Part shown: positions 32,779 through 41,405 of the stretch, in pieces
Numbering within the stretch: the stretch's first letter is position 1
Layout: each line of letters opens with the position of its first letter
NCBI RefSeq assembly: GCF_000620625.1
Contig: NZ_JIAW01000014.1
Span: 162,000-225,999 of the forward strand
Origin: Mycobacterium sp. URHB0044
Lineage (GTDB): Bacteria > Actinomycetota > Actinomycetes > Mycobacteriales > Mycobacteriaceae
Length of the DNA stretch: 64,000 bases
Direction: 5' to 3'
Translations under genes and position numbers: made by a program
Notes under the pieces: generated by a model
Databases searched by the model: none
What the model was told of the DNA's origin: nothing
The model's input: only the letters and a program-made list of their open reading frames with translations

Positions 32779-34256
32779 CGAGCCACGTACCTTTCCAGTC
32801 GGCGTTCGAGACGACTCTGGCCGAACGAGAGCACCAGGCAGATCACCCAGTAGTACACGGCGGCAGTGCCGTACAGCGCGAAGAACTCGAACGTCGGCGC
32901 CGCGACGTTCTGGGCGGTGCGGAACAACTCGGTCACCAGAATCGTCGACGCCAACGACGTGTCCTTGACCAGTGAGATCAAGGTGTTCGACAACGGCGGA
33001 ACGGCGACCCGCGTCGCCTGGGGAAGGATGATGCGGCGCAGCGCACCGGCGTAGTTGAACCCGATCGTCTCCGCGGCCTCCCACTGGCCCTTCGGGATGC
33101 TCTGGATCGACGACCGGATGATCTCGGCGGCGTAGCCACCGACGTTGAGGCTGAACGCGATGATCGCCGCGGGGAACGGGTCGATCCGAATACCGAACTC
33201 GGGCAGCGCGAAGAACACGATGAACAGTTGCACCAGCAGCGGCGTGCCGCGGATCAGGGAGATGTAGAACCGCGCGAGGTTCGAGACCACCACCTGCTTC
33301 GACAGCCGGGCCAGCGCGACGCCGAGCGCGATCACCAGGCCGATCACGAAGCTGATGATCGTCAGCGGGATGGTGACGGTGATCGCGGCCTTCGCCAACG
33401 GCCACAGGTTGTCGGCGATGAGCTTCCAGGTCGAACGTGGTTGCACATCTTGCGATTGCGACGCGGCGGGCGCGCCAGAGACGTTGGCCTTCAAGTACCT
33501 TTCCGAGATCTTGGGCAGCGTGCCGTCGTCGCTCAGATCCTTGAGCGCCTTGTTGAGCTCCGGCAGCAGCCCGCTGTCCTTGCGAGCGGCGAAGCCCTGT
33601 TCGCTCTTCTCGTCGGTCTGCGCGGCGATCTTGACCGACTTGTCACCGGTCTCGGCGAGGTACTGGTAGACCGCGATGCTGTCGTTGACGACGACGTCCA
33701 CCCTGCTCTGGTTGAGCAGCTTGATGGCCTGGGCGAAGCCGTCGACGGACTCGACGCGGGCACCGTTCGCGCGCGCCAGCTCGGCCCAGTTGCTGGTGGG
33801 GTTCTCCGCTGCGACCTTGCCCTTCAGGTCGGCGAGCGACTTGATCGAGTCGTCATCCGCGCGGGTGACGATGACGCCCTGGCCGATCGCGTACGGGTCG
33901 GACAGGTCGTACTTCGCCTTGCGTTCGGCGTTGATGGTGACCTGGTTGGCCACGATGTCGAACCGGTTGGCCTCCAGCGCCGCGAACATCGAATCCCACG
34001 GCGTCTCAACGAATTCAACTTTGACGCCGAGCTTGTCACCCACCGCCTTCGCGACGTCGACGTCGTAGCCGACCAATTGGCCGCTCTCGTCGTGGTAGCT
34101 GAACGGGGCGTAGACGCCTTCGGTGCCGACGCGCAGCACGCCGGCGGACTGGATGCGGTCCGCCTTGTTCGAATCGGGCGCCCCGCACGCCGCGGCGGCA
34201 AGCACCGTCGCCAGCAGGATCACCGCGAGCAGCGCTCGACGAAGGTAGGAGGTCAC
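32775..34256 (-). CDS. Amino-acid ABC transporter: solute-binding protein fused to permease
   Basis: A 493-residue fusion. An N-terminal signal with a weak lipobox (AAAC, Cys24) leads into an SBP_bac_3 domain (about 35-265), which starts VLRVGTEGVYAPFSYHDES and has LVGYDVDVAKAVG. After a Pro/Ser/Gln linker, a HisM-type permease with about five helices (about 285-490) carries the EAA loop GQWEAAETIGFNYAGALRRI. The binding domain is thereby tethered to the outer face of its own pore. The likely substrate is a polar amino acid or glutamine-like compound; the exact ligand is not predictable. The start codon is GTG. Confidence 0.87.
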   Translation of the reverse strand: MTSYLRRALLAVILLATVLAAAACGAPDSNKADRIQSAGVLRVGTEGVYAPFSYHDESGQLVGYDVDVAKAVGDKLGVKVEFVETPWDSMFAALEANRFDIVANQVTINAERKAKYDLSDPYAIGQGVIVTRADDDSIKSLADLKGKVAAENPTSNWAELARANGARVESVDGFAQAIKLLNQSRVDVVVNDSIAVYQYLAETGDKSVKIAAQTDEKSEQGFAARKDSGLLPELNKALKDLSDDGTLPKISERYLKANVSGAPAASQSQDVQPRSTWKLIADNLWPLAKAAITVTIPLTIISFVIGLVIALGVALARLSKQVVVSNLARFYISLIRGTPLLVQLFIVFFALPEFGIRIDPFPAAIIAFSLNVGGYAAEIIRSSIQSIPKGQWEAAETIGFNYAGALRRIILPQATRVAVPPLSNTLISLVKDTSLASTILVTELFRTAQNVAAPTFEFFALYGTAAVYYWVICLVLSFGQSRLERRLERYVAR

Positions 34257-34329
34257 CGCGGCAACCTAGCAAGCTGCGCGACGACGACCAAGGGTTTGGC
34301 TCAGTCCGGCCGGTATGTCCCGAATTGGC

Positions 34330-37152
34330 CTATTGCCAGGTCGTGCGGAGTTGGGTGACGAGCGAGAGTGGGTTGTCGCCGCGGAACAGGTCGAGGATGG
34401 CCTGGCCGTCCGCCGAGTCGGCGCGCGTGAGTCGGGGCGGGCCGATGTGCTGTTCCCAGGAGGACAGCAGAGCGCCAAGGCGTTGCTGGTTCTGGGCGAA
34501 CCACCGGGGCACGGGGTGCCAGGCGACGGCGCCGGGCAGCGACAGCCCGACGACTGCGCGGGCAGCGAAGAGCGCACGGGCCAAGCGAGCGGTCGGCGGG
34601 ACGAGGATCTTGCGTCCGATCAGGTAGCGCGGTTCGGCCAGCGGTGCCAACAGCTCATCGAAAGCGGCGGAGAAACGTTGCGCCTGCTCGGTGGGCACGC
34701 CGCCGAGCTCGCACCGCAGCCAGCCGTCAGCGTCGGGAGTGAACCGTAGTGCGGCAGCGCCACTTTCGGCGCCGCCAGCGGCCTTCAGGGCGTCCGCGAC
34801 GACTGCGGCCAGCTGCTCGAGCGCATTGGGCGCCTCCGCCAGTCGGCGACTCTCGGTTGCTGCTGCGGAGGCAAGGAGGCCGGCACCCGTGGCAAGTACG
34901 GCTCCGACCGCAGTGAGACCGGCGAGTGGACCGAAACTGGCAGCGGCGACGGCACCGCCTGCCCCCGCGCCGGCACCGGACAGTCCCGCGACGATGGCGG
35001 CGCGCGCGGAACCCCACCTGCGATGGCCTGGCAGCGGTGGGGTCAACGCCGATCCCGTCGTCTGCGGCGTGGCGATTCCGAGTGGGCGCTGCGACCGGAC
35101 GCGGATGGTGGCGACGTCGTGTCCTTCGTAGGGTTCACCGATCCGCCACCAGGTGCTTGCACGTGGGCGTTCGGCAACGCGCTCCAGGGCGCGCGCGGTC
35201 ACCTCCCGGGCCTCGGTCGGCGCAGGAGGGCCGTAGGGCGACAGCGTTGGATCGCAGTGCGTGACACCCGACTCGATGAGCCCCTGCGGTGTTGCGGCGT
35301 AGTAGGCATCGTGTTTGCGCACCAGCCGGAGGTAGTCGGCATCACCGCGGGGATGTTCCGAAGTGATGCAACAGACCGACCAGTTGTCCGCGACCTTCTG
35401 CGTGTCGGAGGGGTCGAGGCGAAGCGCCCGACCGCGCATCTGCGTGATCGCCATCTGCGTCGTCGCACTCGTCAGGTCGACAGTGACGTTGACCGCCGCG
35501 CAGTCCCATCCCTCGCCGAGAAGTGCGCGCGTGCCGATGAGCACGCGGGCGTGCCCGGCGACGAAGTAGGCCGTCGCCAGGATGACCCAGACGCGGGGGG
35601 TGAACCTGCCGTCTCCCCGGATCACTCGTAGCCCGGGTTGGGCCTCGAACGGCTCGGCCGCGAGGAGCACGCCGCGCGCGGCGCAGAAGCTGATCAGGTG
35701 GTCTGAGACGTCGGCAGGACAGGCGAAGGTCTGACCCGTTACCAGAAGGGGGTGCAGCGGTGCACTGCGACGGCTGTCGGATGCGCAGAGCATGGCCGTG
35801 ACGAGCTGGGCCGAGCCTGACTGTGTGCTCATTGGTGCTCCCGTCAGCGATGCGGGAAGGGTGGCCGCCATCCTTTCGAAGTCGCAAAGGACCAGCGCAC
35901 GCAGCCGTGTTCCGAGCACGGCGTCCTCGGCGTCGAGGATGTGCGTCGTCGCTGCGATCTTCGATTCCGACAGCGCGCACACCCTGTCCACCGGCGAGGT
36001 CGCAACCCGCACTCCGCGGGTGGTGAGCCGGTAGCCCAAGCCGGGCAGAACCCGTTTGATCGCAGTCAGCGCTTGCGCGTCACGCAGATCCTGACTGTTT
36101 TGCAGATGTCCAATGCTGAAGTCGGTCAAGACGTTGACCCAATCCTCTGCGGCCGGCTTGACGCGGTGTTGCTCACGTAGTCGCGCACCGTCAGGCAGTG
36201 GAATCAAGCCGTCATATGCGAAACGTAGTCCGCTCAGGGCCAAGTCGGGTTCGGCACGCTCGAACGACGACCAGGCGAGTTGGTTGCCGTCGCTCGTCGA
36301 TCGGTCGACGATTCGGGCGCGCAGCCACACGGCGAGCGACATGCTGCCGACCTTCTGGTCGATGAGCTCCAGCATGAGCTCGGCGAAGCGCGCGCGGTCG
36401 GTCGCGACCCAGGCCGATTCGTCGGGAGTCGGTTCGGTTAGATACACCAACTCTTGGTACGGCGCGAGATCGCCCTCCTTGACGAGTGCAGGTGTTGCGA
36501 CCACGAAGTCAGCGGTGCCGAACAGCTCATCGTGCAGCGTGCGCTGCCACTGGGTGAGTGCCGTCACCGGGGTCGCCGTGAGGCCGATCAACGCCGTCTG
36601 CGGTCCCAGCACCGACGCCAGTGCGTTCACCAGCGCACCCCACGTTGCCAGCAGATGGTGGCATTCATCGAGCACTAGCGTCCACGGGCCCATCGTCGCC
36701 GCGCGCTCGATGAGCGCAATCCCGTTCGGGTGCAACAACTTCAACAAGGCTTGCTGGTCACCGCCGCGCAGGACTGCCCTTCGGGAGTCTCGATCGGTTT
36801 CGTCATCAATGACCGCCAGCGACTGATACGTCAGCACGTTCATCGCCGACATCAGGTCACGCTCAGTGCCGCACGCAGTGGCCGAGGGCTCCTCCGACGG
36901 AAAGTGCTTGTCCCACGCCGCCGCCCACTGTGCCTGCACCGCCGTGTTGGGCACCAGCACCAAGGTCCGCCGGCCCAGCCGGCGCGCCGCTTCCAACCCG
37001 ATCATCGTCTTTCCGGCGCCCGGCGGCAGAACCAGGTACGAGCGGTTGTCACCGGCGCGGACATCGACGTCGAACGAATCCAGCGCTTGCTCCTGGTACA
37101 TCCGCCACGCACCGACGAACCCTCGCGACTCGAGGTCTCGACGGGGCTCCAC
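34330..37152 (-). CDS. Large SF2 (DEAD/DEAH-type) helicase with unusual C-terminal domain
   Basis: A 940-residue protein. The first half is an SF2 helicase core: PPGAGKT (43-49), DECH (162-165), LTATP (about 194), a second RecA lobe with LIGTRALLGEGWDC and motif VI QMRGRALRLDP. After about residue 720 comes an uncharacterised region containing a Gly/Ala hydrophobic stretch (AAIVAGLSGAGAGAGGAVAA, then ATGAGLLASAAA) that could enter a membrane, and a C-terminal domain ending FRGDNPLSLVTQL. The target (RNA or DNA) is unknown; such standalone helicases occur in actinobacterial accessory and defence contexts. The GTG start lies 11 bases after the gluQ stop. Confidence 0.75.
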   Translation of the reverse strand: MEPRRDLESRGFVGAWRMYQEQALDSFDVDVRAGDNRSYLVLPPGAGKTMIGLEAARRLGRRTLVLVPNTAVQAQWAAAWDKHFPSEEPSATACGTERDLMSAMNVLTYQSLAVIDDETDRDSRRAVLRGGDQQALLKLLHPNGIALIERAATMGPWTLVLDECHHLLATWGALVNALASVLGPQTALIGLTATPVTALTQWQRTLHDELFGTADFVVATPALVKEGDLAPYQELVYLTEPTPDESAWVATDRARFAELMLELIDQKVGSMSLAVWLRARIVDRSTSDGNQLAWSSFERAEPDLALSGLRFAYDGLIPLPDGARLREQHRVKPAAEDWVNVLTDFSIGHLQNSQDLRDAQALTAIKRVLPGLGYRLTTRGVRVATSPVDRVCALSESKIAATTHILDAEDAVLGTRLRALVLCDFERMAATLPASLTGAPMSTQSGSAQLVTAMLCASDSRRSAPLHPLLVTGQTFACPADVSDHLISFCAARGVLLAAEPFEAQPGLRVIRGDGRFTPRVWVILATAYFVAGHARVLIGTRALLGEGWDCAAVNVTVDLTSATTQMAITQMRGRALRLDPSDTQKVADNWSVCCITSEHPRGDADYLRLVRKHDAYYAATPQGLIESGVTHCDPTLSPYGPPAPTEAREVTARALERVAERPRASTWWRIGEPYEGHDVATIRVRSQRPLGIATPQTTGSALTPPLPGHRRWGSARAAIVAGLSGAGAGAGGAVAAASFGPLAGLTAVGAVLATGAGLLASAAATESRRLAEAPNALEQLAAVVADALKAAGGAESGAAALRFTPDADGWLRCELGGVPTEQAQRFSAAFDELLAPLAEPRYLIGRKILVPPTARLARALFAARAVVGLSLPGAVAWHPVPRWFAQNQQRLGALLSSWEQHIGPPRLTRADSADGQAILDLFRGDNPLSLVTQLRTTWQ

Positions 37153-37163
37153 GACTGTTCACC

Positions 37164-38033
37164 CTAAGGTTTGAACACCCAGGGATCGCGGGGTAGCCGC
37201 ATCGGGTCGAACTCGGCGAGCATCCCGTCAGCCGTGGTCGCGGTGAACCCCAACGACGCGGCGATCCGGGCCAGCGCGGTCGGCACGCCGATCTCCGGCA
37301 ACGTCACCGCGCCGTCGCGCTTGGCCAGGCGCTTGCCCTCGGCGTTGAGCACCAGCGGGACGTGCGCGTACATCGGTTCGGCATGGCCCAGCAGCGCGCC
37401 GAGGTAGGCCTGCCGCGGCGACGACGAGAGCAGGTCGTCGCCCCGCACCACCTGATCGATGCCCTGCGCCGCGTCGTCGACCACCACGGCAAGGTTGTAG
37501 GCGGGTACGCCGTCGCCGCGGCGCAACACCAGATCGTCGACGACGCCGGTGTAGCGGCCGTGCAGGACGTCGGTCACCGTGTACTCGGCGACGTCGGCGC
37601 GCAACCGCAATGCGGGCGGTCGGCCCGATTCCCGCCGGGCGGCGCGCTCGTCGTCGCTCAGATCGCGGCACGTGCCCGGGTAGGCCCCCTCGGGTGCATG
37701 CGGGGCGCGCGGCGCCTGCGCGATGTCCCTTCTGCTGCAGAAGCATTCGTAGGTCAGGCCGCGCGCGGTCAGATCGTCGATCACCGCGTCGTAGCGCGAT
37801 TCGTGCGCGGTCTGGTACTCGGGCGGCTCGTCCCACGTCACCCCGATGGCGGCGAGGTCGCGCAGTTGCCGCTGCGCGACGTCGGCGAACGTGCGGTCGT
37901 CGAGGTCCTCGACCCTGACCAGGAATCGCCGCCCCGTCGACCGTGCGAACAGCCACGCCAGCAGCGCCGTCCGCAGATTGCCGATGTGCAGATCGGCCGA
38001 CGGACTGGGCGCGAACCGGCCCGCTGGGGTCAT
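37164..38033 (-). CDS. gluQ: Glutamyl-Q tRNA(Asp) synthetase
   Basis: A 289-residue truncated GluRS paralogue lacking the anticodon-binding domain. The HIGH-like motif is HIGN (16-19), the zinc-site cysteines are in YECFCSRR with a third in YPGTCRD, and the KMSKS-like loop is KRLAKRD. It esterifies glutamate to the queuosine-34 cyclopentenediol of tRNA-Asp, so it only makes sense in a cell that has Q-tRNA. Its presence about 8 kb from tgt is consistent with that. It sits 23 bases from the MBL-fold gene and 11 bases from the helicase gene, all on the minus strand, so the three may be cotranscribed. Confidence 0.85.
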   Translation of the reverse strand: MTPAGRFAPSPSADLHIGNLRTALLAWLFARSTGRRFLVRVEDLDDRTFADVAQRQLRDLAAIGVTWDEPPEYQTAHESRYDAVIDDLTARGLTYECFCSRRDIAQAPRAPHAPEGAYPGTCRDLSDDERAARRESGRPPALRLRADVAEYTVTDVLHGRYTGVVDDLVLRRGDGVPAYNLAVVVDDAAQGIDQVVRGDDLLSSSPRQAYLGALLGHAEPMYAHVPLVLNAEGKRLAKRDGAVTLPEIGVPTALARIAASLGFTATTADGMLAEFDPMRLPRDPWVFKP

Positions 38034-38056
38034 GCGCGCAATCTAACCGCCCCGGC

Positions 38057-38698
38057 TCACGCCACGTCTTCCAACCGGGCGCTGGCCTGTTCGACGCACT
38101 CGCGCCAACGCCCGCGCGTCACGTGCACCGCGGTATCGCCCGCGAACGCGCTGGAGATCACCAGGTCGGGCGTCAACCTGGCGAGCGTGCGCAGACTGTC
38201 CGCCAGGGGCCCGGCATCGCTGATCGGCGGGATGTAACCGGCCGACCAGGCACCGTCGTCGCCGAGGTAGATCGTGTCACCCGTGAACAGGTAGCTCTGG
38301 CCGTGGGCGCCGGGCACCAGGTAGCACGTGCTGCCGGGGGTGTGGCCCGGCGTCGGGATCACCTCGATGCCGTTGCCGTCGACGTGCCTGCTGCCGAGTG
38401 GGACGTCGACGTGTGCGTGCTGGCCGATCTCCACCAGTTCGGCGACCGGCGCGTGCAGCCGCGCCCCGAAGCGGTCCGCGACCTTGCGCAGCATCGGACC
38501 GGCCTCGTCGCGGTGCGACAGGTAGTGGTGGGCCACACCGCCGAGTGCCTCGATGTCGTCGAAGTCGGCGTCGGTCTGCGTCCCGTAGAAGAGCACGTTG
38601 CCATCCGGGCCACCGGTCCACAGGTAGGCGTGGGTCGTGAGCCCGGGAAAGGGGCTGTCGACGCGGGTTTCCCAGAGATCGGATCGAATGGGTCGCAT
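38057..38698 (-). CDS. MBL-fold hydrolase with degenerate metal motif
   Basis: A 213-residue metallo-beta-lactamase-fold protein. The canonical HxHxDH is here LSHRDE (residues 60-65), losing two of the metal ligands, while PTPGHTPGS (116-123) and TGD (139-141) remain. It may therefore bind one metal only or be non-hydrolytic. GGAGG lies eight bases before the ATG, supporting this start over an upstream in-frame ATG. A MerR/SoxR-like dyad lies about 60-77 bases upstream of the start, suggesting stress control. Confidence 0.75.
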   Translation of the reverse strand: MRPIRSDLWETRVDSPFPGLTTHAYLWTGGPDGNVLFYGTQTDADFDDIEALGGVAHHYLSHRDEAGPMLRKVADRFGARLHAPVAELVEIGQHAHVDVPLGSRHVDGNGIEVIPTPGHTPGSTCYLVPGAHGQSYLFTGDTIYLGDDGAWSAGYIPPISDAGPLADSLRTLARLTPDLVISSAFAGDTAVHVTRGRWRECVEQASARLEDVA

Positions 38699-38757
38699 GG
38701 TGTTTTCCTCCTTGCTTGGGTTTGCACCAAGTTGTTTGGGTTGCACCTAGCGTGAAA

Positions 38758-38775
38758 CATCAACTTAAGTTGAGG
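38758..38775 (-). promoter_or_regulatory. MerR/SoxR-like operator upstream of the MBL-fold gene
   Basis: TCAACTTAAGTTGA (38760-38773) is a perfect 14-bp palindrome. Read on the minus strand it is preceded directly by TTGACC, giving the layout of MerR/SoxR-type promoters, in which the dyad occupies the spacer after a -35 element. The gene start is about 62 bases downstream. No MerR gene is in the window. Confidence 0.55.
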
Positions 38776-38799
38776 TCAAGATCTTTTTCAGGAGTGGCG

Positions 38800-39576
38800 T
38801 CAGCTCGCCTTGATCTCCTGGCTCTGCAGCGCCACGGAGGCCGTGCTCGCGGCCGACTGCACTCCGACGCCACGTCCCTGGACCGTGACGGCGAGCCGCG
38901 TGCGGTCCCCCCGGAACAGGTCGCGGGAGAACTCGCACGGCTTTTCGTTCTGGTCGTAGGTGATTCGCGTGATCAGCAGCAGGGCCGACTTGGGTTTGAT
39001 GCCAAGCAACGAGGCCTCGTCGGGGGTGGCGTTGACGGCTTCGATCCGCTCGTCGGCGCGCGACGTGACCAGACCGTAGAGGTCTTCCAGAATCTCGTAG
39101 ATCGATCCGCCGAGCTGTTGCTCGAGCAGTCCGGGGAAGGCGTCGGCGGGAAACTGCGCGAGTTCCAACGAGATCGGCGACCCGTCGGCGAGGCGGAGAC
39201 GCTGGATTTCGATGACGAAGTCGCTCGGGCCGATGCCTAGTGCCTTCTGCGTGATGCGGTCCGGCGCGGTGATCTTCGTGGACAGCACGCGGCTGCCGGC
39301 GACGTAGCCCTGGTTGGCGAGGAAGGCGGGCACGCCGACGACGTCGGACAAGCTTCGTTGCACCTGGACGTGGCTGATGAAGATGCCACCGGAGCGTCCG
39401 ATCACCCGGTGCACCAGGCCCGCTTCCTCCAACGCCGCCAACACCTGACGCAGGCTGGAGCGGCTGGTGGCGTAACGCACCGCGAGGTCGCGTTCGCTGC
39501 CGAGCTTCGCGCCGGGGACGCCGGCGTTGATGTCGGCGACGATCCGGCGCCGCAGTTCCTCGGTTTGCGTCGCCAC
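38800..39576 (-). CDS. GntR-family regulator, UTRA (HutC) type
   Basis: A 258-residue regulator. The N-terminal GntR winged helix has LGSERDLAVRYATSRSSLRQ and VLAALEEAGLV, and the C-terminal UTRA ligand domain starts about residue 90 and includes VIEIQRLRLADGSPISLE. It is the likely controller of the neighbouring amino-alcohol and diol genes. GTG at 39576 is chosen; a TTG ten codons upstream would fall inside the operator TTGGTACGTCCAA (39594-39606), which argues against it. The gene lies 43 bases beyond the SDR stop on the same strand. Confidence 0.82.
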   Translation of the reverse strand: MATQTEELRRRIVADINAGVPGAKLGSERDLAVRYATSRSSLRQVLAALEEAGLVHRVIGRSGGIFISHVQVQRSLSDVVGVPAFLANQGYVAGSRVLSTKITAPDRITQKALGIGPSDFVIEIQRLRLADGSPISLELAQFPADAFPGLLEQQLGGSIYEILEDLYGLVTSRADERIEAVNATPDEASLLGIKPKSALLLITRITYDQNEKPCEFSRDLFRGDRTRLAVTVQGRGVGVQSAASTASVALQSQEIKAS

Positions 39577-39593
39577 CGATACCCCCTCGCGAT

Positions 39594-39606
39594 TTGGTAC
39601 GTCCAA
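39594..39606. promoter_or_regulatory. Candidate GntR operator, autoregulatory site
   Basis: TTGG-TACGT-CCAA, 18 bases upstream of the regulator start. The following bases TTCT are shared with the site at 42737, giving 15 of 16 matching positions over GGTACG(T/A)CCAATTCT(A/G). The half-sites resemble HutC/DasR-type operators (TGGTCTAGACCA). Confidence 0.6.
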
Positions 39607-39619
39607 TTCTAGAGGAGCG

Positions 39620-40399
39620 TCATTGCTCGGCGATCGCCATGTGCGATTCGGGCAGGATCTGACCGCCGTCGACGACGAGTGTCTGGCCGGTGACGTATCC
39701 CGCCTCGTCGGTGGCGAAGAACAGTGCGGCGTTGCCGATGTCCTCGACGCTGCCGAGCCGCCCCGCGGGAACGGCGGATGCCATTTGGTCCATGTACTCC
39801 TGGCCCATTTCGACGAGGCCGTCGGTGACGATGTTGCCGGGAAGAACCGCGTTGATGGTGATCTGCTTCGGCGCCAATTCCATGGCTGCGGTGCGAATGA
39901 AACCGAGCTGAGCGGCCTTGCTGGCTCCGTAGTGTGACCAGCCCGGGTAGCCCGTGATCGGGCCGGTGATGGAAGACGTCACGATCACCCGGCCGTGGCC
40001 GCTGGCCGTCAGGGCATCGAGCGCGGCTTGGACGATGAACACCGTGCCCTTGAAGTTCACCGACATCACCTGCTCGATGTCCTCGGGGGTGAGGTCGGCG
40101 AGCCTGCCGGACGGGAAGATGCCTGCGTTGGCGCAGACGATGTCCAGGCCGCCGTGCCGTTCGACCGCGGCTTCCACCGCGCGCCGGCAGTCCGCCGGAT
40201 CGGAGACGTCTGCGCTCAGGCCGCTCACCCGTCCGGGGTGTTCGGCGAGCGCGGCCACAGTGGCGTCCAGGTCGGCCTGATTGCGCCCCGTGACCAGGAC
40301 GTCGACACCGGCCGCCGCGAACGTCGCGGCGATGCCGCGGCCAATGCCCTTGCTACCGCCCGTGACCACGGCGGATCGACCCTGAAGTGAGGTGAACAT
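39620..40399 (-). CDS. SDR oxidoreductase, candidate amino-alcohol dehydrogenase
   Basis: A 259-residue classical short-chain dehydrogenase: TGGSKGIGRG cofactor motif (about 13-22), NAG (about 88), catalytic Ser in VTSSITG, YxxxK as YGASK (about 153-157), and the C-terminal YVTGQTLVVDGGQ. By context it would interconvert aminoacetone and 1-amino-2-propanol, as the SDR of the Rhodococcus/Mycobacterium microcompartment locus does; sequence alone gives only the family. AGGA precedes the ATG at 40399. It is third in the operon after the aminotransferase-fold and kinase genes. Confidence 0.8.
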   Translation of the reverse strand: MFTSLQGRSAVVTGGSKGIGRGIAATFAAAGVDVLVTGRNQADLDATVAALAEHPGRVSGLSADVSDPADCRRAVEAAVERHGGLDIVCANAGIFPSGRLADLTPEDIEQVMSVNFKGTVFIVQAALDALTASGHGRVIVTSSITGPITGYPGWSHYGASKAAQLGFIRTAAMELAPKQITINAVLPGNIVTDGLVEMGQEYMDQMASAVPAGRLGSVEDIGNAALFFATDEAGYVTGQTLVVDGGQILPESHMAIAEQ

Positions 40400-40413
40400 G
40401 AGGTGTCCTTCGG

Positions 40414-41403
40414 TCAGGCCAGACGGTGGCCGCTGGAGCCGAGATACCGCTCGGCAAGGGTGCAACTGCCCTCGGCGTAGGTGATCGCCTTGGTGCGGGA
40501 TTCGCGTGAGTGGCTGTGCGTGCCCATCCAGGCCAGCAACAGCAGCCGGCGCAACAACACGAAGGACGCGAGCATGTCTTCGTCGGCGGCGGTGATTGGC
40601 CTGCGGCTGCGGTAACCCGTGACCCAGGCATCCTGCCAGTCGGGCAGTGCCGGATCATCCTCGATGAAGGACACCGCGGTGCCGAAGTCGTAGAAGAACC
40701 AACCGAATCCGCAGTCGTCGAAGTCGATGACCGTGATGTTCGAGCCGTCGACGAGCAGGTTGGCCAGTCGCAGGTCGGCGTGCACGAGCCCAAACCGCTC
40801 CGGCCCGGACCCGTAGTCCGCCAGGCGGTTTCGGAGCAGCTCGGCGGCGCGGTGCAGAAGGTCGTGCTCCGCGGCGCCGACGCCCGCGGCATCCTGCCAG
40901 CGGCCCCAGCGCGGCTGGTCGCCGAGGCTGTGCTCCCAGTCCCAGGAGAACCTGTCGAACCCGGGCGGACGGGTCCAGTCATGCGAATGCTGGTGCAGCT
41001 CAGCGGTTATCCGGCCGAGAGTGTGAAAGTCATCCGTGGTCAGGGTGGTCTCGTCGGGCTCGACACCGGCGACCATCTCGAAGTGCACGACGTGCCGCGG
41101 CGTGCCGTCCTGGTCGACGGTCACCACGCGCCGGCCGTCACGCGCGGGAAGGACGGTCGGCACCGTGATTTCGCTGTCGCGCCGTAGCGCGCCGAGCCAG
41201 TCCAGTTCGGATTCGATCTCGTGTGGGCGGTGGTAGTCCTTGCGATGCACGCGCAGGATCGACCGCGTGCCGGTGTGGGCGTCATCGACGGCGTACGTGG
41301 CGTTCTCGGAGAGGTTGAGCAGGCGCAGCGTCGAATCGGGGGCCAGGTCGTACTCCGCGAGTGCGCGCTCGGCGACGTCGACGTCGTCCGCCACGAACGT
41401 CAT
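40414..41403 (-). CDS. APH-family kinase, candidate 1-amino-2-propanol kinase
   Basis: A 329-residue protein with the aminoglycoside-phosphotransferase/choline-kinase fold. The catalytic loop HADLRLANLL has Asp210 and Asn215, and the metal-binding Asp227 is in VIDFDDCG. The N-terminal lobe has ILRVHRK with the ATP-binding lysine or arginine. Lying between an SDR and an aminotransferase-fold enzyme, it is best read as an amino-alcohol kinase rather than a resistance enzyme (inference from the known RMM pathway of M. smegmatis). The aminotransferase-fold gene ends three bases upstream, so they are cotranscribed. Confidence 0.8.
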   Translation of the reverse strand: MTFVADDVDVAERALAEYDLAPDSTLRLLNLSENATYAVDDAHTGTRSILRVHRKDYHRPHEIESELDWLGALRRDSEITVPTVLPARDGRRVVTVDQDGTPRHVVHFEMVAGVEPDETTLTTDDFHTLGRITAELHQHSHDWTRPPGFDRFSWDWEHSLGDQPRWGRWQDAAGVGAAEHDLLHRAAELLRNRLADYGSGPERFGLVHADLRLANLLVDGSNITVIDFDDCGFGWFFYDFGTAVSFIEDDPALPDWQDAWVTGYRSRRPITAADEDMLASFVLLRRLLLLAWMGTHSHSRESRTKAITYAEGSCTLAERYLGSSGHRLA

Positions 41404-41405
41404 CG

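Noticed and set aside
40414..41403. Aminoglycoside resistance phosphotransferase
   Set aside because: The fold matches, but the gene lies inside a catabolic operon between an SDR and a PLP enzyme, so an amino-alcohol kinase is more likely.
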